Origin: Vallitalea longa
GTDB taxonomy: Bacteria; Bacillota; Clostridia; Lachnospirales; Vallitaleaceae
DNA length: 64,000 nucleotides
Direction: 5' to 3'
NCBI RefSeq assembly: GCF_027923465.1
Contig: NZ_BRLB01000001.1
Span: 186,001-250,000, forward strand
Shown: positions 18,513 to 28,100 of the stretch, piece after piece
Layout of the letters: each line of letters opens with the position of its first letter
Numbering within the stretch: position 1 is the first letter of the stretch
Made by a program: the position numbers and the translations under genes
The notes under the pieces: model-generated
What the model was told of the DNA's origin: nothing
Seen by the model: only the letters and a program-made list of their open reading frames with translations
Database searches by the model: none

Positions 18513-20314
18513 TTTTGTCCTCCTTTTTCTACATGTTTGTCAGCCTTAATTTTCCATGCAACGGATGTCTGGTATTCGTCCCACATCTTCTTGTATATAC
18601 CATTTTTAATAATGAGTTCCTTATGGGTTCCTGTTTCTGCGATTCTACCATCCTGAATCACCAATATCCTATCTACATTCTGTACACTTGTAAGACGATG
18701 AGCAATCATCAACGTGGTCTTATTGCGGCTAACCTCTTTCAGTGCTTTTTGAATCAGATGTTCATTTTCAGGATCTGCAAAAGCAGTAGCTTCATCCAAT
18801 AACACTATAGGAGCATTCTTGACAATCGCCCTAGCAAGTGCAATCCTCTGCTGTTCTCCTCCAGAAAGGTAGGTTCCTTTTGAACCTATTACAGTATCAA
18901 GTCCATTATCTAAATTGTCTATGATATCTCTTGATTGTGAGAAATCAATAGCTCTATTCATCTCTTTTTCCCTTACATTTTTTTTACCAAAAATTATATT
19001 ATCTCTTAATGATCCTTTGAATAACTTGGTACTCTGAAAAACGAAAGATATATTGTCCATAAGTTCTTTCTTTGAAATATCTTTTACGTTAGTTCCTCCT
19101 ACTAACACTTTACCTTCATCTACATCCCAAAAACGTGCTGCAAGCCTTGCTATTGTGGTTTTTCCGCCTCCAGAGGCTCCAACAAGTGCAATAGTTTCAC
19201 CTTGATTCAATTTGAAACTGATCTTATCTATAGCATGTTTATCACTTCCTTCATATGAGAATACTACATCCTTAAACTCTAGACTGTGGTCTTTTATTTT
19301 TTTCACATTACCTGAATAGCTCATATTAGGGTAATCCAAAAGGTTATCCAGTCTATCAATGGCTTGTTGAGCGATTAAGGTATTCTGTTGGAAGTGCATG
19401 GATTTCATCAAAAGCATAGTGAATATGGGTGATATGAGCATGTAAAAAATAAAGTCAGCAAGTACAATTGGTAGATTCTCTCCTCTTCCTATCAATAAGA
19501 TAGCCATAGGAATCAAAAAGAATGCGGCTGATTGCATGATTACTGTATAGAAGGACATTGGTCTTCTCCAAAGAAGAGTATATGCATGAACCATCTCTTT
19601 ATATTTGACTATGCTATCATAGAATCGCTTGAAAGAATATATACTCTGACCAAACGTTTTTACAACTGGAATCCCTCTAATATATTCAACAGATTCAGAA
19701 CTCATTTCTTCCAATGAATCATAATATTTCCTTTGAAATTCCCTACCTATAGTTGTGGACATGAATTTCATTGTTATGAATCCTAGAATTATAGGAATAA
19801 GAGAAGCAATACCCATTCTCCAGTCTACAATAAAAATCAAAGATATAAGGATGACAGGAGAAACGATACTACCTGCCATATCAGGAAGCTGATGTGCTAA
19901 GAAAGTATGTGTGGTTCCTGCTCCATCATTTACAATCTTTCTTATTTTACCACTTGAATAATTATCAAAAAACCCTAGCGGCTTGGATATTACTGTTTCC
20001 ATACCCACTTTCTGCATTCCTACTTCTACTCTAAATGCTGCAAGATGGGAACTTAAAAGTGCACAAAAATATACTACTATACCTCCTGCTGCACTTGCAA
20101 AGGCTATCCAAGCATAAAAACTTACATTTGATATATCAATTGCTTGAGGAGACGATAATATATCACGTACTATATACCATACAAGAACAAAAGGTAAGAT
20201 GTTAAGTGCTGCTGATATTCCCGATAATACTAGTGCCAAAGGCAAAAGTATTTTTTTCTTACCCATATAAGGTGTGAACCTTTTCAAGATAAACTTCTTT
20301 TTATCTTTTTGCAT
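18509..20314 (-). CDS. ABC transporter, fused membrane and ATPase domains (first half-transporter)
   Basis: The 601-aa protein has an exporter-type membrane domain (six TM helices, residues 20-310). Its ATPase has Walker A GASGGGKTT (near 380), signature YLSGGEQQR and Walker B PIVLLDEATAFADPENE. The usual Ser-Leu-Asp after the catalytic Glu region is Ala-Phe-Ala-Asp here. Many YbtPQ-type proteins also have ATAFADPENE, which supports the siderophore-import subgroup; that parallel is from memory. It is the first gene of a two-gene operon, with an approximately 200-nt leader after a promoter overlapped by a Fur-box-like site. It should sit in the cytoplasmic membrane as a heterodimer with its neighbour. 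Confidence 0.9.
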   Translation of the reverse strand: MQKDKKKFILKRFTPYMGKKKILLPLALVLSGISAALNILPFVLVWYIVRDILSSPQAIDISNVSFYAWIAFASAAGGIVVYFCALLSSHLAAFRVEVGMQKVGMETVISKPLGFFDNYSSGKIRKIVNDGAGTTHTFLAHQLPDMAGSIVSPVILISLIFIVDWRMGIASLIPIILGFITMKFMSTTIGREFQRKYYDSLEEMSSESVEYIRGIPVVKTFGQSIYSFKRFYDSIVKYKEMVHAYTLLWRRPMSFYTVIMQSAAFFLIPMAILLIGRGENLPIVLADFIFYMLISPIFTMLLMKSMHFQQNTLIAQQAIDRLDNLLDYPNMSYSGNVKKIKDHSLEFKDVVFSYEGSDKHAIDKISFKLNQGETIALVGASGGGKTTIARLAARFWDVDEGKVLVGGTNVKDISKKELMDNISFVFQSTKLFKGSLRDNIIFGKKNVREKEMNRAIDFSQSRDIIDNLDNGLDTVIGSKGTYLSGGEQQRIALARAIVKNAPIVLLDEATAFADPENEHLIQKALKEVSRNKTTLMIAHRLTSVQNVDRILVIQDGRIAETGTHKELIIKNGIYKKMWDEYQTSVAWKIKADKHVEKGGQK

Positions 20315-20520
20315 ACTGTTGACCCTCCTGTTTCAAATATTTTTTAGAAGTTATGTCTAATACTTAGATTGCAACCAAATGCCATTACATTGATAAAAAT
20401 AGAACTAATTACTTTAGTATGATTACCTCCCTATCTTCATATATTTATTTTTAATAATTATTGAAAAATCAATAGATGTTACATATATTATTGTTATATT
20501 GATACTGGTACAACATAATT

Positions 20521-20553
20521 AGTATAATCTAATTGATAATGATAGTCAATATT
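20521..20553 (-). promoter_or_regulatory. Fur-box-like operator overlapping ABC operon promoter
   Basis: On the minus strand TTGACT (20549-20544), a 17-bp spacer and TATACT (20526-20521) form a strong promoter. GATAATGATAGTCAATATT (20535-20553) matches the classical 19-bp Fur consensus at 16 positions and covers the -35, so iron-loaded Fur would block RNA polymerase. Confidence 0.65.
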
Positions 20554-20682
20554 ATTTATTAAATTATATGTTTATATTACAAATTAGTTCCATTTACTTC
20601 TAAAGATTAAATACCCTCAAAAATATAGTAGTATACTAACTTGGATGATATAATAATAGTAAATCATGATTTTGCTAACAAA

Positions 20683-20701
20683 ACCTAAAGCAGCTTTAGG
20701 T
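20683..20701. promoter_or_regulatory. Palindrome before merR gene
   Basis: ACCTAAAGCAGCTTTAGGT is a perfect palindrome around a central base, 14 bp before the merR start. Its core AAAGCxGCTTT recurs in the 19-bp spacer of the next promoter, suggesting a shared binding site for the MerR protein and autoregulation. Confidence 0.55.
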
Positions 20702-20715
20702 AGAAAGGAACGATT

Positions 20716-21513
20716 ATGAAGTATAGTATTACAGATTTGGCAGAAATTCTTGGATGCACTACCAGTGCCATTCACTATTTTGAAAAAGAACATTTGATTA
20801 AAGTGAATAAAGAAAAAAATGGTCATCGTTATTACAATGTCGTTGATGTATTCCGATTGCTTTCTTATGCAAAGTATCGTTCTATGGAAATACCCATGAA
20901 AAGCATCATTACTCAATTTGGAGGAAAAGAAAATAATTATAGATTAATACAAGAAAGAGAAACAAAATATAGAAATGAAGCCTTAAAAAAGGCAACTTAT
21001 TATAAAAATCTAGCAGATGCCATTGAAGATCATCTTGTCAGTATACGAAGAATTGAACAACTATTGAACAAATATGAATTAGCACAATCCCCTGCAGTAA
21101 CTGTTATGTGTGATGAGGAGTGTGGATGGCTTTCAAAAAACCGCAGTTCCCAAAAGATAATACATGAATGGGTAAAACTAATGCCAGTAGTTCAGCTGGG
21201 AGTAATTGATGAAAGAATGGGAATGAGTAATTTTGGGTACTTCGTAAGCAGCAAAAAAATGGAAGAATTAGATTTACCACTAGAACTGAATACTAAACAA
21301 TTGAGAAGTACATCTTGTTTACATACAATTGTAGTGGCAGATGAGGATTTTTCACAGCAACCTCAGAAGGTCTTTAAAAAGGCTTATGAATATATAATGA
21401 GCAAAGGACTTGAGATTGATGATATTTCATGGGGAAAGATATTATTGGTTGAGGTTGAAAAAGGTGCTAAGTTACATCCATATATAGAATTATGGATTTC
21501 GATAAAAATTTAA
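20716..21513 (+). CDS. MerR family transcriptional regulator
   Basis: This 265-aa protein begins with a MerR DNA-binding domain (ITDLAEILGCTTSAIHYFEKEHLIKVNKEKNGHRYYNVVDVFRLLSY, residues 4-50). A dimerisation helix follows at about 80-120. The C-terminal ~140 residues (KLMPVVQLGVIDER onward) look like an effector-binding domain of the BmrR/GyrI-like kind. A Cys pair (CDEECGW, near 133) is notable. It lies directly before a flavoenzyme gene whose promoter has the 19-bp spacer that MerR activators untwist, so that gene is the likely target. The effector may be the enzyme's substrate. Confidence 0.88.
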   Translation: MKYSITDLAEILGCTTSAIHYFEKEHLIKVNKEKNGHRYYNVVDVFRLLSYAKYRSMEIPMKSIITQFGGKENNYRLIQERETKYRNEALKKATYYKNLADAIEDHLVSIRRIEQLLNKYELAQSPAVTVMCDEECGWLSKNRSSQKIIHEWVKLMPVVQLGVIDERMGMSNFGYFVSSKKMEELDLPLELNTKQLRSTSCLHTIVVADEDFSQQPQKVFKKAYEYIMSKGLEIDDISWGKILLVEVEKGAKLHPYIELWISIKI

Positions 21514-21523
21514 CAAATTCCTC

Positions 21524-21554
21524 TTGCAAGTAAAGCTGCTTTATGTTCTATACT
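21524..21554 (+). promoter_or_regulatory. MerR-type promoter of flavoenzyme gene
   Basis: TTGCAA (21524-21529) and TATACT (21549-21554) are separated by 19 bp instead of 17. The spacer holds the palindrome TAAAGCTGCTTTA (21531-21543). This is the standard layout of a MerR-activated promoter. It also excludes the longer start at 21543 for the downstream gene. Confidence 0.75.
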
Positions 21555-21608
21555 GGATTTAACATCAAAAATCAGATGTGGATATTTGATTCCAGAAAGG
21601 AGAACAAA

Positions 21609-23606
21609 ATGGAAAAGAATTATAAAGTACTTTACGAACCAATTAAAATTGGAAAATTGGAGATTAAAAACAGATATGTTCTTGGACCAATGGGACCAGG
21701 CGGAATGTGCAACGAAGACGGTAGTTTTAATGAGAGAGGAATTGAGTTCTATGTAGAACGTGCAAAAGGTGGAACCGGTTTAATCATGACAGGTGTAACA
21801 ATGGTAGAAAATAATATTGAAAAATGTGCTCTACCCTCCATGCCATGTCCAACAATCAATCCTCTTAATTTCATTACAACAGGTAATGAAATGACTGAAA
21901 GAATACATGCATATGGAGCAAAAATATTTTTACAATTATCAGCTGGTTTCGGAAGAGTAAGTATACCATCTATTGTAGGAAAAGTAGCAGTAGCACCCTC
22001 CCCTATTCCACATAGATTCTTGCCAGGTGTGACATGCCGTGAATTGACAAATCAAGAAGTAAAGGAATATGTAAAAGCATTTGGTGAGTCAGCAGCAATT
22101 GCAAAAAAAGCAGGATTCGACGGTGTTGAAATTCATGCTGTCCATGAAGGATATCTACTGGACCAATTTGCTATTTCTTTCTTTAACCATCGTACTGATG
22201 AATATGGTGGATCATTAGAAAACCGTTTAAGATTCGCTTGTGAGGTTGTACAAGAAATCAAGCGACGTTGTGGAGAAGATTTCCCTGTATCACTTAGGTA
22301 CAGTATAAAGAGCTTTATTAAGGACTGGTGCAAAGGTGGTTTACCAGATGAAGAGTTTGAGGAAAAAGGAAGAGATATTCCTGAAGGAATCGAAGCAGCT
22401 AAAATACTTGTTGAAGCTGGTTATGATGCATTAAATGGAGATGTTGGTTCTTATGATTCATGGTATTGGAGTCATCCACCAATGTATCAAAAGAAAGGAC
22501 TATACCTTCCATATAACGAAATTCTGAAAAACACAGTAGATGTACCTATCATTACAGCAGGTAGAATGGATGATCCTGAGTTAGCAAGCGAGGCAATTCT
22601 ATCAGGAAAAACAGATATGATCGCTCTAGCCAGACCACTACTTGCAGATGCAGAAATACCAAATAAAATTTTACAAGGTAAGTGTGAAACAATTAGACCA
22701 TGTTTATCTTGTCAAGAAGGATGTATGGGAAGGCTACAGAATTTTGCAACAGTATCGTGTGCCGTAAATCCTGCATGCGGACGAGAAAAAGATTATGCAA
22801 TAGAAAAAGCTGAAAATATTAAAAAAGTTCTCATTATCGGTGGCGGTGTCGCAGGAATGGAAGCTGCAAGAGTAGCAGCTATTCGTGGTCATGAAGTGAT
22901 ACTCCTTGAAAAAAATAGTTATCTTGGTGGTAATATCGTTCCAGGAGGAGTTCCAGATTTTAAAGATGACGATCGTGCACTTGCTAAATGGTATGAAGTA
23001 ACATTAAAAGATCTAGGTGTTGAAATAAGATTGAATGTGACTGCATCCAAAGAAAGTATTAAAGAATTTCAAGCTGATGAAGTACTTATTGCAACAGGCT
23101 CCAATCCAAAAGCATTGACTGTTGAAGGTGCTGACAATGTATATTCAGCAGAAGATGTACTAATGGGCAGAAAAGCTGTTGGTGATAAAGTTGTAATAAT
23201 CGGCGGAGGGCTTGTTGGATGTGAAACAGCTCTTTGGCTAAGAAAACAAAACAAAGAAGTAACTATCATAGAAATGCAGGATGATATCCTTCAAATAGGA
23301 GGACCTTTATGTCATGCTAACCATGATATGCTTCATGAATTGATTAGATACAATAATATTGATGTTATAACAGGTTCTTATATCAACAAGAAAACAGATA
23401 AAGGTTTTGTTGTCAATTCAAATGGACAGGAATCAGTTATTGACGCTGATAGTGCTATTGTAGCTATTGGATATCTATCTCAAAAAGATCTATATGATAA
23501 TATCAGATTTGATATTCCAAAGGCAAAACTCATAGGAGATGCTAATAAAGTTCAAAATATCATGTATGCTATCTGGAATGCATATGAAGTTGCTAAGAAT
23601 ATCTAA
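21609..23606 (+). CDS. NADH:flavin oxidoreductase, 2,4-dienoyl-CoA / enoate reductase family
   Basis: I take ATG at 21609 (665 aa), after AAAGGAG; the longer start at 21543 lies inside the promoter. The N-terminal ~370 residues are an old-yellow-enzyme FMN barrel (RYVLGPMGPGG, then HAVHEGYLLDQFAISFFNHRTDEYGG). A 4Fe-4S site follows with C-x2-C-x3-C-x11-C (CLSCQEGCMGRL to VSC). The FAD part begins VLIIGGGVAGMEAARVA and the NAD(P) part VVIIGGGLVGCETALW. Such enzymes reduce activated C=C bonds; relatives include FadH, enoate reductases and the bile-acid BaiCD/BaiH group. The substrate is unknown. The MerR regulator next door suggests induction by an electrophile or unsaturated acid. Confidence 0.9.
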   Translation: MEKNYKVLYEPIKIGKLEIKNRYVLGPMGPGGMCNEDGSFNERGIEFYVERAKGGTGLIMTGVTMVENNIEKCALPSMPCPTINPLNFITTGNEMTERIHAYGAKIFLQLSAGFGRVSIPSIVGKVAVAPSPIPHRFLPGVTCRELTNQEVKEYVKAFGESAAIAKKAGFDGVEIHAVHEGYLLDQFAISFFNHRTDEYGGSLENRLRFACEVVQEIKRRCGEDFPVSLRYSIKSFIKDWCKGGLPDEEFEEKGRDIPEGIEAAKILVEAGYDALNGDVGSYDSWYWSHPPMYQKKGLYLPYNEILKNTVDVPIITAGRMDDPELASEAILSGKTDMIALARPLLADAEIPNKILQGKCETIRPCLSCQEGCMGRLQNFATVSCAVNPACGREKDYAIEKAENIKKVLIIGGGVAGMEAARVAAIRGHEVILLEKNSYLGGNIVPGGVPDFKDDDRALAKWYEVTLKDLGVEIRLNVTASKESIKEFQADEVLIATGSNPKALTVEGADNVYSAEDVLMGRKAVGDKVVIIGGGLVGCETALWLRKQNKEVTIIEMQDDILQIGGPLCHANHDMLHELIRYNNIDVITGSYINKKTDKGFVVNSNGQESVIDADSAIVAIGYLSQKDLYDNIRFDIPKAKLIGDANKVQNIMYAIWNAYEVAKNI

Positions 23607-23617
23607 TACTTGAACAC

Positions 23618-23673
23618 AAGGGCTGTCTCACCAAATAGATGAACATCTAAGGTGAGATGCCCTTAATTTTTTA
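23618..23673 (+). terminator. Terminator of flavoenzyme gene
   Basis: A stem from AAGGGC...TCTCACC (23618-23632) with GGTGAGATGCCCTT (to about 23664) is followed by AATTTTTT. Confidence 0.85.
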
Positions 23674-23826
23674 TTATTTCCATAGCTGTACTCTTTTTCT
23701 TACCAATTCCATATCCCCATTCACGTCTTCATATGGGGTTGTATTCAAATCATAATTAGAAGCCGCCCATACACCATTTATCGGATTATATGAAGTCATA
23801 ATACTGGATGTTCTAATCTCCACCTT
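23674..23826 (-). pseudogene. Remnant of a GH3 glycoside hydrolase gene
   Basis: The minus-strand frame reads VEIRTSSIMTSYNPINGVW and continues AASNYDLNTTPYEDVNGDMELVRKRVQLWK before a stop at 23674. The first ~30 residues match the GH3 beta-glucosidase segment around the conserved MTSYN-x-x-NG motif just before the catalytic region. About 20 unrelated residues follow where the family has EWG(Y/F) and the nucleophile Asp. A stop lies a few codons upstream, and no other GH3 sequence is nearby, so it is a leftover of a deleted gene of about 700-800 codons. Confidence 0.7.
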
Positions 23827-23851
23827 TATTTAGTATGTATAATAGATATCA

Positions 23852-24508
23852 TTATCTCTTTACTTCAATCTGAGCCCATTTGTCACTAACAGGTATAATT
23901 TCATCATTATATTTTAATTGTACAGGCTTATGGAATATAGGACCATCATACACCACTGTATGATATTCTCCATTCTCACCGCAAGCATCCGCACCATATG
24001 CTTCAATCTCATCCAATAACGAGTAGCTCAAGTCTTGTCCCAAAAATCTGGCATTAAGCATTGTTGTATTAACTACTATGATTTTTGCCTTGAAACCCAG
24101 GTTCAAAAACTCTTGTACTATTTCTCTTCTATCCATTTGCCATAGTGGTAAAAACGATTCCATGGAAGCTTTTTTGCAAACTTCATCTTCCCATTTCTTG
24201 TGATCATCTATATCAATATCACCGAATATTCCATAATCAATGCCTTGTTGCCTGAACATCTTAAGATTATCTACAAATATTTCTTCATAATCATCAAACT
24301 TTGCTTTTCCTACGGTATGCTCAATTCCCATTGCAGAAGCTTGAGCCTTAATTATTTGTTCTTTCAATCTATGGGCAGAACTGATATTGTTCTCCATACT
24401 GAACATAGTGAATAATCTCTTAGGATTATATCCCATTTCTTTGGCTTTATATAAAGCAAGACATGAATCTTTTCCTCCACTCCATGACACAAAACAATTC
24501 TTATCCAT
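23852..24508 (-). CDS. Diphthine-ammonia ligase family ATP-pyrophosphatase
   Basis: This 218-aa protein starts with the PP-loop SWSGGKDSCLALYKA (residues 8-22), which binds ATP and forms an adenylate. The rest matches the DPH6/MJ0570-like group: KFDDYEEIFVDNL, YGIFGDIDIDDHKKWED, and a GENGEYHTVVYDGPIF motif near the end. In eukaryotes and archaea these proteins amidate diphthine on EF2. Bacteria lack diphthamide, so here the substrate is a different carboxylate; I cannot say which. The next minus-strand gene upstream is a small ACT protein 51 bp away, probably in the same transcript. Confidence 0.82.
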   Translation of the reverse strand: MDKNCFVSWSGGKDSCLALYKAKEMGYNPKRLFTMFSMENNISSAHRLKEQIIKAQASAMGIEHTVGKAKFDDYEEIFVDNLKMFRQQGIDYGIFGDIDIDDHKKWEDEVCKKASMESFLPLWQMDRREIVQEFLNLGFKAKIIVVNTTMLNARFLGQDLSYSLLDEIEAYGADACGENGEYHTVVYDGPIFHKPVQLKYNDEIIPVSDKWAQIEVKR

Positions 24509-24559
24509 TTGTACACTCTCCTTTAATTATCTTTTCTTGATTATAGTACTGATAGCTGT

Positions 24560-24949
24560 TTACTTTATAACTTCATAATTATCATTAACTAATGTTTCTA
24601 TAGCATTATTAATGTCTTTATCTTTAATTAGAATATAATCAGTATCATAAGTTGATATAGCAAATATACTTATTTTTTTTCTTGCCAATATTGTACTAAT
24701 CGAAGCAAGAATTCCAATTAAAGAAAAATCCAAAGGTCCTTCTATCTTCAATATTCTCCAATCTTTTTCACATATTATGTCATCAGGTATATTCTCTTGA
24801 TTACACACGATAGATAATTCATCTAGTGTTCTTGTTATTGAAAAAAAGTCACTTTTCATTATCCAATTAGGAATTTTATCGTTTTCATTCAATCGACAGA
24901 CTACATATTTTTCTTTCAACAATTTTAAAGATAATTTTTTTTCAACCAT
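24560..24949 (-). CDS. ACT domain-containing protein
   Basis: The 129-residue product ends with an ACT-like beta-alpha-beta fold (EGPLDFSLIGILASISTILARKKISIFAISTYDTDYILIK, about residues 68-110) of the CASTOR/POLLUX-like type. The first ~60 residues (VVCRLNENDKIPNW, then FFSITRTLDELSIVC) form a second, less typical ACT half. Such small proteins are thought to sense amino acids, though specific roles are mostly undefined. It probably shares a transcript with the downstream ATP-pyrophosphatase gene. Ribosome site AAAGGAAAG precedes the ATG. Confidence 0.8.
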   Translation of the reverse strand: MVEKKLSLKLLKEKYVVCRLNENDKIPNWIMKSDFFSITRTLDELSIVCNQENIPDDIICEKDWRILKIEGPLDFSLIGILASISTILARKKISIFAISTYDTDYILIKDKDINNAIETLVNDNYEVIK

Positions 24950-25073
24950 TTTTTCTTTCCTTTCTAGATAGTTATATAGAAATTAAAATATATTAAATTA
25001 TACCATTCCTTCTTAATTATTGAAATTAATTTTAGGAAATACTAACAATTGATTTATCAGTAACTAAAAAAAT

Positions 25074-25115
25074 AACCATTAATGTACCGACATAATTATA
25101 TCTACATTAACGGTT
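25074..25115 (-). terminator. Terminator of alpha-mannosidase operon
   Basis: A 13-bp stem (25074-25086 with 25103-25115, one mismatch) is followed on the minus strand by TTATTTTTTT. It lies about 60 bp after the GH38 stop. Confidence 0.8.
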
Positions 25116-25177
25116 AATCCTTTATATCTATGTTTTATATGAATTTAATGAAACGCCTTATAATATGAATATCTTAA

Positions 25178-28100
25178 TTATATCTCAACTTTTAATGTAT
25201 GAATCTCAAAAGGTTTAAATATAAGGTTTACAGTTCCTCCATCAATTGATAGATCATTTGGATTTTCTTCCATTATATCAACTAATTGAACTGACTTGAC
25301 ATTGAAGCCAAAATGTATCTTCGCATTAGATGTAGAATTACTGTTTTCGTATAATCTGACGATCAGACTATTATCATCTTCTGCTTTTTTGATTGCTTCT
25401 ATTATTACATTTTCATTATCTATCTGAATAAATGCTTTCTCTTGTGGTAGTTCAACATCATTTTTAGTGCCTTTCATGCTATTTAATGGAATATTCAATT
25501 CATAAGCTTCCTTAGCTACTTCTCCTGTAACATGATCTCCCTTATGAGGATAAATTGAATATGTGAAATTATGAGTTCCATAATCAGCATTAACACCTGG
25601 AAACTCGGAGCTTCTTAGTAAATTCAGGTCAATGGTGTTATCCATTACTTTATACCCGTATTTACAATCATTCATCAATGCAACTCCATAGTCTCTCTGT
25701 GACAGGTCTACCCATTTGTGAGCACATATTTCGTGTTTTGCAGCGTCCCAGCTAGTATTTCTATGGCAAGGACGATTAATTGTACCAAACTGAATGTCAC
25801 AAACAGCTTCACTTGTGTGTACATCAACTGGTATGGATGTTCTCAACATTTTATTGCGTTCTTTCCATTCAACCTTAGTATTAAAATCTATTCTACGACT
25901 GTCTTTTGTCAATACAATATCTTGTACTAATTCTGATTCACCGTATTTATAGGTTTGCTTGATAATAGCTCTAGGTCCGTCTACATATGATTTGCTTGAT
26001 TGTAATACAAATTCAACTGGTGATTTTTGATCATAAGTGATATTGAAATCCCAGGCATCTCCATCATCGTCATAAACAGAAAGCTTATTGCCTTTCATAC
26101 CTTCTGGTATCACTTCTCTATTATTTTCTTTATCGAATATAGAACTTACTGTTCCATCTGCTGCAAATTCTACTTTTATTAATTCATTTTCAAGAGTATT
26201 GTCTGTAGCCACTAAACCATTTTGGTCTACATTGCTTTGACCTTTATCTACTACAACATATCCCATAGCAGGAACAGATATATGTTTCCATTCACCGTCA
26301 AGATTGATCCATTCATTACGTTTCCATGAAAGGGAATTGAAAATGATATAAGGATTCTTAATATCGTCTGAACCAATCTTCTCTGCAAGTGCTGAATAAG
26401 CCTTTTCAGTCATTTTTCTTGTTTCTTCAGATAGAATCTTATATCTTGCCACACTTTCATCATATACACGCTTGATTGATGAACCTGGCAGAATATCATG
26501 GAATTGATATAGAAGCACTTCTTTCCATATCTTTTCAATCTCTTCTTGTGGATAAACATAATCATTATTGATGCTTGCTAACATTGATGCGAATTCTAAT
26601 TCTCTTAGCATTATTTCCATTTTTCTATTACATTTCTTGTTAGCTGCTTGTGATGTCAATGTACCTTGATGTTTTTCTAGATACAACTCACCATCCCAAG
26701 TGTTGTACTTGGAACAATCTTTATCTATTCTATGGAAGAAATCCAGAGCGAATTCTTGTTCTACGGGAACAAGTCCATTTAGGTTTTTCATTCTATCAAG
26801 TCTCTCTAAATGTTCTGCTCCTGGACCTCCTCCTCCATCTCCAATTCCATATAATAATAAACAACGATCACTAATTCCTTTTTCCATAAAATCTTTTTCA
26901 GAATTCTTGATTGCTTTTGGCGTTGCTGAACTATTATATGTACCTTGTGGAGGCATATGAGTCAATATCTTCGTTCCATCAATACCTTTCCAATTAAATG
27001 TATGATAAGGGAATTTATTATGCTCACTCCAAGATAATTTAATAGTCATAAAATAATCAACACCAGATTTTTTAAGTATCTGAGGTAATGCTCCCGTATA
27101 TCCAAATACATCAGGAAGCCATAATATCTTCATATCTTTATCGAATTCATCTCTAAAAAATCTTTTTCCATATACTACTTGTCTGACAAGAGCTTCTCCG
27201 CCAGAGATATTAGTATCTGGTTCTACCCACATAGCGCCTTGAACTTCCCAACGATCTTTCTTAACGCTTTCTTTTATTTTTTCATATAATGCTGGATAAT
27301 GTTCTTTCATCCAAAAATATAATTGAGGTTGACTAGCTCCAAACTTATAGTCTGGATATCTTTCCATCATTTCCAGTACTGTGGAAAAAGTTCTTGAACC
27401 TTTACGGATTGTTTCTCTTATAGGCCAGAGCCATGCAAGATCTATGTGTGCATGACCGATAGCACTGATAGACAGTGATGGGTCTCCACCTTTTTTATCA
27501 AGTTCTACTTTCAGTATCTTTCTAGCTTTTATAGCTTCTTCTTCGTTATAGTCTCTAAGTACTTTTGTAGCTTCATGTAAACTATATAATATACTCATGT
27601 GCCTTGCATCATCTTCAGGTAATTGATTCATCAAATTGTATAATACTTCAAAATCATAATACAGACTACGAATTTCTTCATTACAGATAGCGACAGAAGC
27701 TTCTTCTAAAGTTCCTTCTTTACTGTAATTACCGAATAGATCATTACACCCTGTTTCTATCCATATATCAACTTTTTCATTTCCTTCAGCTTCGTGTAAA
27801 AACTGCACAACTCTTTTTCCTGGCTTTCCTCTCTCAAAATTGAACCAGGAACTGACATTGGTTATACCTCTCATGGGACAACCATTATCATCGTAGACGC
27901 AACCCTCACCATTGACATCAATCAATAAGACAGTCTTTTTACCTTTGCATATTGCAGGTACTTTTCCTGTGAAATGGAACCAACCACAATCCCATAGTTG
28001 TCCCCATGTTTGACCAAGGGATAGTTCTTTCTTTTCACCTTCATACCTATCCTCAAACTTAACTGGTTCCGGTGTTGTCCAACCAACGACATTTAAGTCA

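Larger units (their letters stand above)
20315..20715. other. 401-bp divergent intergenic region with Fur-like and MerR-like sites
   Basis: It contains the ABC operon promoter with Fur-box-like sequence (20521-20553), an approximately 200-nt leader with an SD-like GGAGG (20430-20426) not followed by an ORF, and the upstream region of the MerR gene with a 19-bp palindrome (20683-20701). A possible -10 TATAAT for merR is at 20649-20654; its -35 is poor. Confidence 0.55.

Noticed and set aside
20344-20385. Possible 13-codon leader peptide (MAFGCNLSIRHNF) in the ABC operon leader
   Set aside because: No ribosome site precedes its ATG; the GGAGG at 20430 is not followed by a usable start.
21543-21608. 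Longer N-terminus for the flavoenzyme
   Set aside because: It would start upstream of the -10 TATACT (21549-21554), so it cannot be on the mRNA; ATG 21609 has a good ribosome site.
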